The position numbers were made by a program, and so were the translations under genes. From an uncultured Prevotellaceae bacterium (lineage in GTDB: Bacteria > Bacteroidota > Bacteroidia > Bacteroidales > Bacteroidaceae): DNA of 64,000 nt. Shown here in pieces: positions 60,158-64,000 of this stretch (the first letter of the stretch is position 1; the number at the start of each line of letters is the position of its first letter). Below the pieces are notes generated by a model. The model saw nothing but the letters and a program-made list of their open reading frames with translations, made no database searches and was not told the origin of the DNA. The stretch spans positions 62,001-126,000 of the forward strand of contig CAMVLT010000001.1 of assembly GCA_947168395.1 (NCBI GenBank). Reading direction: 5' to 3'.

Positions 60158-61618
60158 TTACAATCTTTTATGTAAGAATCCATGAGACATCTTCACTATT
60201 TCTCTGACATTGTATTGTTTTAGCATTGTTGCAAATATTATAGTACAGAGAAGAACCAAAAAGAGCTTATATATCAACGAGACAATTAGGTTTTGGTCAG
60301 GAATAGCACTAATTATCAAGGTCACAACTATCCATGTCAAAAAAGAATTTAGCAACTGCGGTACTATGGATGCATAGAAAGAAATGGCTGATTCTTTTAA
60401 TGTAAAAACATGGAGAAGAAAATATGTGTTAATGAAGTTGATTGTCAGCGTAATATCCCATGACCATGCCACAGCCTCAATAGATCCGCCCCAATGCGCA
60501 GCAATAAAAAAACCTGTAACGGTGCAAAAAGTATTAAGCATACCACTGACAAACAGATGATTGGTCTTTCCTGCTGCCTGAAATACCGGGACATTAGTAG
60601 AGAGTATCATCTGCAATGGGAGGGACAAAGCCAAAATGCGAAACACAGGTATTGCAGCATCCCACTGACCACCGTATACTATTCTGATTAATTCCGCACC
60701 ACAAAAATAAAGCATCAAACCTATCGGGAAACTGATATTGGAGATGATAACAGCCAACTTCTGGTTCTTGGCTTTCAATTCATGCTTACTACTCTGCAAG
60801 GTGGAAAGGACGGGGTGCAAAACAGGCTCGATAACGTATGAAACATTCTGGATGGGCAGCATCATCAAGTGATAGGACTTGTCATAATAGCCGAGCTGGG
60901 TCATGGAGAAATACTTGCCAATAATCAACTTGTCGAGGTTGCGGGAGAAATAATTACAAAACGAAAAGGCAAACTGGAAAAATGAAAATGAGGCAACCAT
61001 CTTTACTGCCTCATTGTTCAACCGCAAAACCATTTGAAGCGGATAATTATAGTAGTTCACGCCGAAAACTCCAATGGCTGTCAGAATAGGTGACACCAAC
61101 AATGCATAGATGCCCCACCCATGAAAAGCACCCCATACAGCAACGCTGCCACTAAGTATGCGGAAGAACAAAGTACGGTAGGCTATTGTCTTGAATCGCT
61201 TATCCTTACGCATCAATGCGTTGGGAACCACATTCAGCGAATGAAAAAACATGACTATGGACAAGATTTGACATATACGTTCCAACATAGTATCCGCGTA
61301 ATAACCTGCTATCACGCCAGACAACATATAAAGCACTACCGATAAAAACACTCCCAAATAAACAGTCAGCGTAAAAAGGCTATTGAGATGAGCCTTTGTC
61401 AACTGCTTATACTGAACGACTGCGGGGCCAATGCCAATATCGGCTAATATATCCAAGAAATACATGACAACCATGGCCACTGCAATAGTTCCAAAGGCTG
61501 CCGGGGCAATCTTGCGGGCCAAGATTGCCGAAATCAGCAACTGAATAACTATGCCGGAATATTTGGCAACAGCTATCCAAAACACGCCTTTTGTAAGTTC
61601 CTTTTTTACAGAAGCCAT
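60158..61618 (-). CDS. wzx: Polysaccharide flippase (Wzx-like)
   Basis: 486 residues, about twelve to fourteen membrane segments, Polysacc_synt family. Typical N-terminus VKKELTKGVFWIAVAKYSGIV, and repeated motifs (FHSLNVVPNALMRKDKRF, SFFQFAFSFCNYFSRNLDKLIIGKYFS). It moves lipid-linked repeat units across the inner membrane. It is the first gene of the cluster; the gap upstream holds a microsatellite and a small reading frame, with no clear TAnnTTTG promoter. Confidence 0.9.
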   Translation of the reverse strand: MASVKKELTKGVFWIAVAKYSGIVIQLLISAILARKIAPAAFGTIAVAMVVMYFLDILADIGIGPAVVQYKQLTKAHLNSLFTLTVYLGVFLSVVLYMLSGVIAGYYADTMLERICQILSIVMFFHSLNVVPNALMRKDKRFKTIAYRTLFFRILSGSVAVWGAFHGWGIYALLVSPILTAIGVFGVNYYNYPLQMVLRLNNEAVKMVASFSFFQFAFSFCNYFSRNLDKLIIGKYFSMTQLGYYDKSYHLMMLPIQNVSYVIEPVLHPVLSTLQSSKHELKAKNQKLAVIISNISFPIGLMLYFCGAELIRIVYGGQWDAAIPVFRILALSLPLQMILSTNVPVFQAAGKTNHLFVSGMLNTFCTVTGFFIAAHWGGSIEAVAWSWDITLTINFINTYFLLHVFTLKESAISFYASIVPQLLNSFLTWIVVTLIISAIPDQNLIVSLIYKLFLVLLCTIIFATMLKQYNVREIVKMSHGFLHKRL

Positions 61619-61659
61619 GTTACATTAAAATAGGATGATATTTCCTTTCAAGGAAGCCA

Positions 61660-61719
61660 TAGAAGATGTCAGATGGATGATGGAAGAGGGTTAAGATGTC
61701 AGATGGATGATGGATGATG
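61660..61719. repeat. GATGTCAGATGGATGATGGA-type microsatellite
   Basis: Two near-identical GATGTCAGATGGATGATGG blocks (61665 and 61695). They belong with the TTCCATCATCCA family at 38277 and 39475. Located in front of the flippase gene. Confidence 0.8.
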
Positions 61720-61726
61720 TTTGATT

Positions 61727-61813
61727 TTATTCCACGCCGTCAAGTTTCTTACATCGGTGCGTTAACACCTTCAACAACTCCTCACAGTCAGCATAAATAC
61801 TATTATGCTGCAT
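61727..61813 (-). CDS. Possible 28-residue reading frame with a SIYADxEEL motif
   Basis: MQHNSIYADCEELLKVLTHR and a short tail. It starts 6 bases downstream of the stop of the partner gene at 61819, and its core matches 16 of 20 residues of a stretch at 63564-63704 that also follows a different ATPase-type gene. It may be the relic of one ancestral gene or a small protein. Confidence is low. Confidence 0.35.
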   Translation of the reverse strand: MQHNSIYADCEELLKVLTHRCKKLDGVE

Positions 61814-61818
61814 ATCGT

Positions 61819-62355
61819 CTAAATCATCTTTTTAATTGCTTCTATGTCGGCATTATACTTGTATGTAGCAAGATATTCAAGCACGTTTTGAAGCTTTGCC
61901 ACTTCTGGAGACTGGCGCATTGTCTTGCACAATTTCAGTATTCTGGGATCTTTCAAAGTGGAAACACTATCTTTTGTTTGTTCTATCAGCTTTGAAATGT
62001 CAGATGGCAGGCCGAAATCCTCCATCCTCATTCCAATAGCCTCAACATTTGCTTTGATGAAGGTCTCCATAGCCTTGTGTTCCTTCCCAACTTTTATTAC
62101 ATACTGATGCTTATTTCTATGTTTCAGGAATGTCAGATTATCAGTTTGACCGATCTTTTCAAAACCCTCTATATAAGAAAGTTTTCTTTTATCATTGTCA
62201 ATTATACCAACGGCAAATGCATCTTTATATTTTCCCTTTTCCATTTCCCTAGCCACCTCATTGCAGCTATGTTTATGGCTTACATTAGCATCAAGCAACG
62301 ATCCCACAAGTGTTGTATCAATAAAGCACTCTGGCATAATGTCGTTATACTTCAT
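61819..62355 (-). CDS. Partner protein of the OLD/RecF-like ATPase
   Basis: 178 residues from MKYNDIMPECFIDTTLVGSL, overlapping the ATPase stop by 11 bases. Features: an early acidic FIDTTLVGSLLDA, a conserved-looking CNEVAREMEKG, VGIIDNDKRKLSYIEGF (D-x-D-K pattern that could fit a TOPRIM-like site) and HQYVIKVGKEHKAMETF. Not matched to a named family. With the ATPase it may form a defence pair (inference). Confidence 0.6.
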   Translation of the reverse strand: MKYNDIMPECFIDTTLVGSLLDANVSHKHSCNEVAREMEKGKYKDAFAVGIIDNDKRKLSYIEGFEKIGQTDNLTFLKHRNKHQYVIKVGKEHKAMETFIKANVEAIGMRMEDFGLPSDISKLIEQTKDSVSTLKDPRILKLCKTMRQSPEVAKLQNVLEYLATYKYNADIEAIKKMI

Positions 62356-63520
62356 CACCCAGTCTTTCTATATTAAAGAATGCATCAACTCCACCTTCAA
62401 ACATATCCTGCACATCTGTCTCTGTGGCAGACTTTACGATTGAGCCATTCTCTGATGATCTAATGTAAAACAAACCAAAATCGTAATCTTCTCTTTCCAA
62501 TAAAATGTCCAAAATATAAGGGCTATGGGTTGAGACAAAGAGCGTATTCCCTTTCTCTGACTTAACAAATCTTAGAAGCGACTTCATCAGTATTTGTTGC
62601 GTCGGAGGAAATAGATTCTCTTCAGGCTCTTCTAGAAAAACTTCACAATGATGGATTCTTGATATATTAAGGAACATTCTCATTAACCATTTATTCATTT
62701 CTGGGTTGGGTATGTACTCCTTCTCCAGACCAGTTTCTTGATTAATTGTTCCATACTTTGGATTCTTTATAAAAGCCTCACCTACGTTCTTACCATAAAA
62801 TTCAACCAGTGAGTTTACCAACTTTTCAATTTCCGACTTATGCTTCACCGAGTTGTCTTCTCGCTCCCTATACTTTTTACTGGTAATATTAACTATATGT
62901 ACATATAGGGGTATCAACGATTGTAGACCACTTGAGACATTCGAGAACGGAAGGAAACGCCCATTCTTCATCTTAACATAATCCATGTCATTACCTTCGT
63001 CATAATGGTATGCCACGTCAAGATTAAGGATCTCTTTATCATTTTCAATAGATTTTCTTGCATCGGACCAGTCGGCCATAAAATCTTGGATATTATCAGC
63101 AACGGACTTCACCTCAAACCAGTTCGGAATAACCGCCACTAAATTCCTTTCCGCAGGAATATAGCTCACCTTGGGTCGTTTATACTCCCACCTGTTCTCC
63201 TTCCATTCAAAAGAAAATCCGTGTTCTTTGTCATAAGAGAATTTCATATAATCCGATTCATATCCAATATATGTATTCTCATAGACATATCCATTCAGAC
63301 GATGGAAGTTTTCCAGCTCTTCAATAAAAACGTCCTTCTTCTCAAAGCGTCGTGCGTTCTGTTCTATCACTATGCGTTTCTCTACCCATGTACAAAAACA
63401 AGACACTTTTAGAACACAACTTTTACCAATGCTTTGCTCACCAATAACAACGTTAACATCCTTAAGAAAGATATCAGCATCAGCTATTGGTCCAAGGTCT
63501 CGTATGATAATTCTCTTCAT
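62345..63520 (-). CDS. OLD/RecF-like ATPase
   Basis: 391 residues beginning MKRIIIRDLGPIADADIFLK. Motifs: Walker A IGEQSIGKSCV (near 28-37), signature-like VSSGLQSLIPLY, Walker B VFLEEPEENLFPPTQQ (with the catalytic Glu) and H-loop FVSTHSPYIL. These match AAA_15/AAA_21 ATPases of OLD and anti-phage systems. Residues 60-200 are a variable insert. It overlaps the partner gene by 11 bases. Confidence 0.85.
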   Translation of the reverse strand: MKRIIIRDLGPIADADIFLKDVNVVIGEQSIGKSCVLKVSCFCTWVEKRIVIEQNARRFEKKDVFIEELENFHRLNGYVYENTYIGYESDYMKFSYDKEHGFSFEWKENRWEYKRPKVSYIPAERNLVAVIPNWFEVKSVADNIQDFMADWSDARKSIENDKEILNLDVAYHYDEGNDMDYVKMKNGRFLPFSNVSSGLQSLIPLYVHIVNITSKKYREREDNSVKHKSEIEKLVNSLVEFYGKNVGEAFIKNPKYGTINQETGLEKEYIPNPEMNKWLMRMFLNISRIHHCEVFLEEPEENLFPPTQQILMKSLLRFVKSEKGNTLFVSTHSPYILDILLEREDYDFGLFYIRSSENGSIVKSATETDVQDMFEGGVDAFFNIERLGDEV

Positions 63521-63563
63521 ATCTGATTCTAATTATTGACTTCTCTGTCATATTTCTCTCGTG

Positions 63564-63704
63564 CTATGACCTCGGACTTCCGCCCTCAGCGGCTATCACC
63601 GATTCAAGCTCCCTAATGCTCATAACAAGCTTTTTACACCTATGGACCAATATTTTCGCCAACTCCTCACGGTCAGCATAAATACTTGGCTCCTCATTCT
63701 TTAC
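63564..63704 (-). other. Frame with SIYADREEL motif after the terminal ATPase gene
   Basis: The frame reads NEEPSIYADREELAKILVHR and RCKKL to a stop at 63564. No ATG is found before the motif; it touches the 3' end of the gene at 63707. It shares 16 of 20 residues with the frame at 61727. Probable relic or very small gene. Confidence 0.4.
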
Positions 63705-63706
63705 AA

Positions 63707-64000
63707 TTACATTTCCCAAACCATAATGGTTTGACCTTGATATTCTTTAGGCTGATGCCAGATGCGTTCTTCCCAGGTTTTATTTTTCGAACGGTCGAAA
63801 ATAATCAAGTGGCCTTCGTCTACACTACCCACAGCATCCATATACTCAAAGGTTTGACGAAGGCCATCGGCAATGACTTTCTCCAAAGAGCCTCGTTTGA
63901 TCTTCAGTTCCAAGACGATGCGCTGAACAGGGCCACCATAGCCAACAGACAAAGGCTTGCGTATGAGCAGGTCGGTGCGCTTACGTCCCAAACCATACTC
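63707..64000 (-). CDS. AAA-ATPase-like protein, C-terminal nuclease part (cut by window edge)
   Basis: Only the last 97 residues are visible and the frame continues past the right edge. GLGRKRTDLLIRKPLSVGYG and RIVLELKIKRGSL show the Asp and Glu-x-Lys of a PD-(D/E)XK domain, followed by GLRQTFEYMDAVGSVDEGHL and IIFDRSKNKTWEERIW. This is the C-terminal pattern of large Bacteroidota ATP-binding proteins that end in a nuclease-like domain; family assignment is moderate. Confidence 0.6.
   Translation of the reverse strand, partial: EYGLGRKRTDLLIRKPLSVGYGGPVQRIVLELKIKRGSLEKVIADGLRQTFEYMDAVGSVDEGHLIIFDRSKNKTWEERIWHQPKEYQGQTIMVWEM

Noticed and set aside
61619..61726. UpxY/NusG-like antiterminator gene or invertible promoter in front of the large cluster
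   Set aside because: No such coding sequence was seen and the short TTCCTT/AAGGAA palindrome near 61641 is too small to support an invertible switch.
61819..63520. Assignment to the PARIS, Gabija or Septu defence systems
   Set aside because: The ATPase fits broadly, but the partner has neither the size nor recognised motifs of AriB, GajB or PtuB.
1..64000. tRNA, rRNA or known riboswitch genes
   Set aside because: No cloverleaf, rRNA core sequence or riboswitch core was recognised by eye; a covariance-model search would be needed to exclude small RNAs.

Overview
The window looks like a chromosome segment of a Bacteroidales bacterium, most likely Prevotella or a close relative. The evidence is the gene families (a PorT-like barrel, a CHU_C gliding-motility C-terminal domain, DUF1573, DUF3078-like and DUF6078-like proteins, a BT4734/VirE-type primase), the Bacteroidota-type promoter element TAnnTTTG close to many starts, and short leaders without strong Shine-Dalgarno sequences. 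No database search was possible, so family names rest on recognised motifs, and functions beyond the family are marked as inference.

Layout. Positions 1-25,100 are ordinary, fairly GC-rich chromosome: an MFS transporter (cut by the window edge), a lipoprotein, an ABCG-like exporter, an S9 peptidase, yidC, a DUF3078-like protein, DUF1573, a GH105 hydrolase, DUF1846, a second MFS transporter, a probable operon (LysM/periplasmic-binding protein, PorT-like barrel, POT peptide transporter, NhaC antiporter, EEP hydrolase), a CHU_C protein, uvrA and a small unknown protein. Positions 25,100-36,250 hold the start of a surface-polysaccharide region: uronate epimerase, sugar nucleotidyltransferase, a galacturonokinase-like GHMP kinase, the initiating sugar-phosphate transferase, a nucleotidyltransferase-fold protein, a WecG/TagA glycosyltransferase and a type I mannose-6-phosphate isomerase. 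A REP-flanked RAYT transposase and a VirE primase island bracketed by iteron-like repeats interrupt it. Positions 36,280-39,850 are accessory: an Rpn-type nuclease, two related RelE-like two-gene modules separated by direct repeats, microsatellites and gene relics.

Positions 39,875-61,618 are a long, AT-richer polysaccharide gene cluster, all on the minus strand. In transcription order it has a flippase, a polymerase, a glycosyltransferase, then an unusual acyl module: three acyl carrier proteins, three KASIII-like enzymes with intact Cys-His-Asn residues, two SDR reductases and an adenylate-forming ligase. An AAA ATPase/nuclease, a pyruvyltransferase, an Fe-S F420H2-dehydrogenase-like protein, a GNAT, a cytidylyltransferase-oxidoreductase fusion, a HisC-like PLP enzyme and a CDP-glycerol-phosphotransferase-like enzyme follow. 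The simplest reading is that the cluster builds a repeat-unit polysaccharide carrying an ACP-derived acyl group, a phospho-amino-alcohol or phosphoglycerol group, and a pyruvate ketal. The last 2.4 kb carry an OLD/RecF-like ATPase with a small overlapping partner gene, possibly a defence pair, and the end of another ATPase/nuclease.

The most unusual non-coding features are: (1) a symmetric element of about 296 bp at 9781-10076 with 36-bp inverted ends and a 22-bp tandem core; (2) small GC-rich palindromic elements lying in frame inside uvrA, a LysM protein, an epimerase and a nucleotidyltransferase; (3) the iteron-bracketed VirE island; and (4) a conserved start of a RelE-like gene separated from its body by a one-base shift at a run of seven A.
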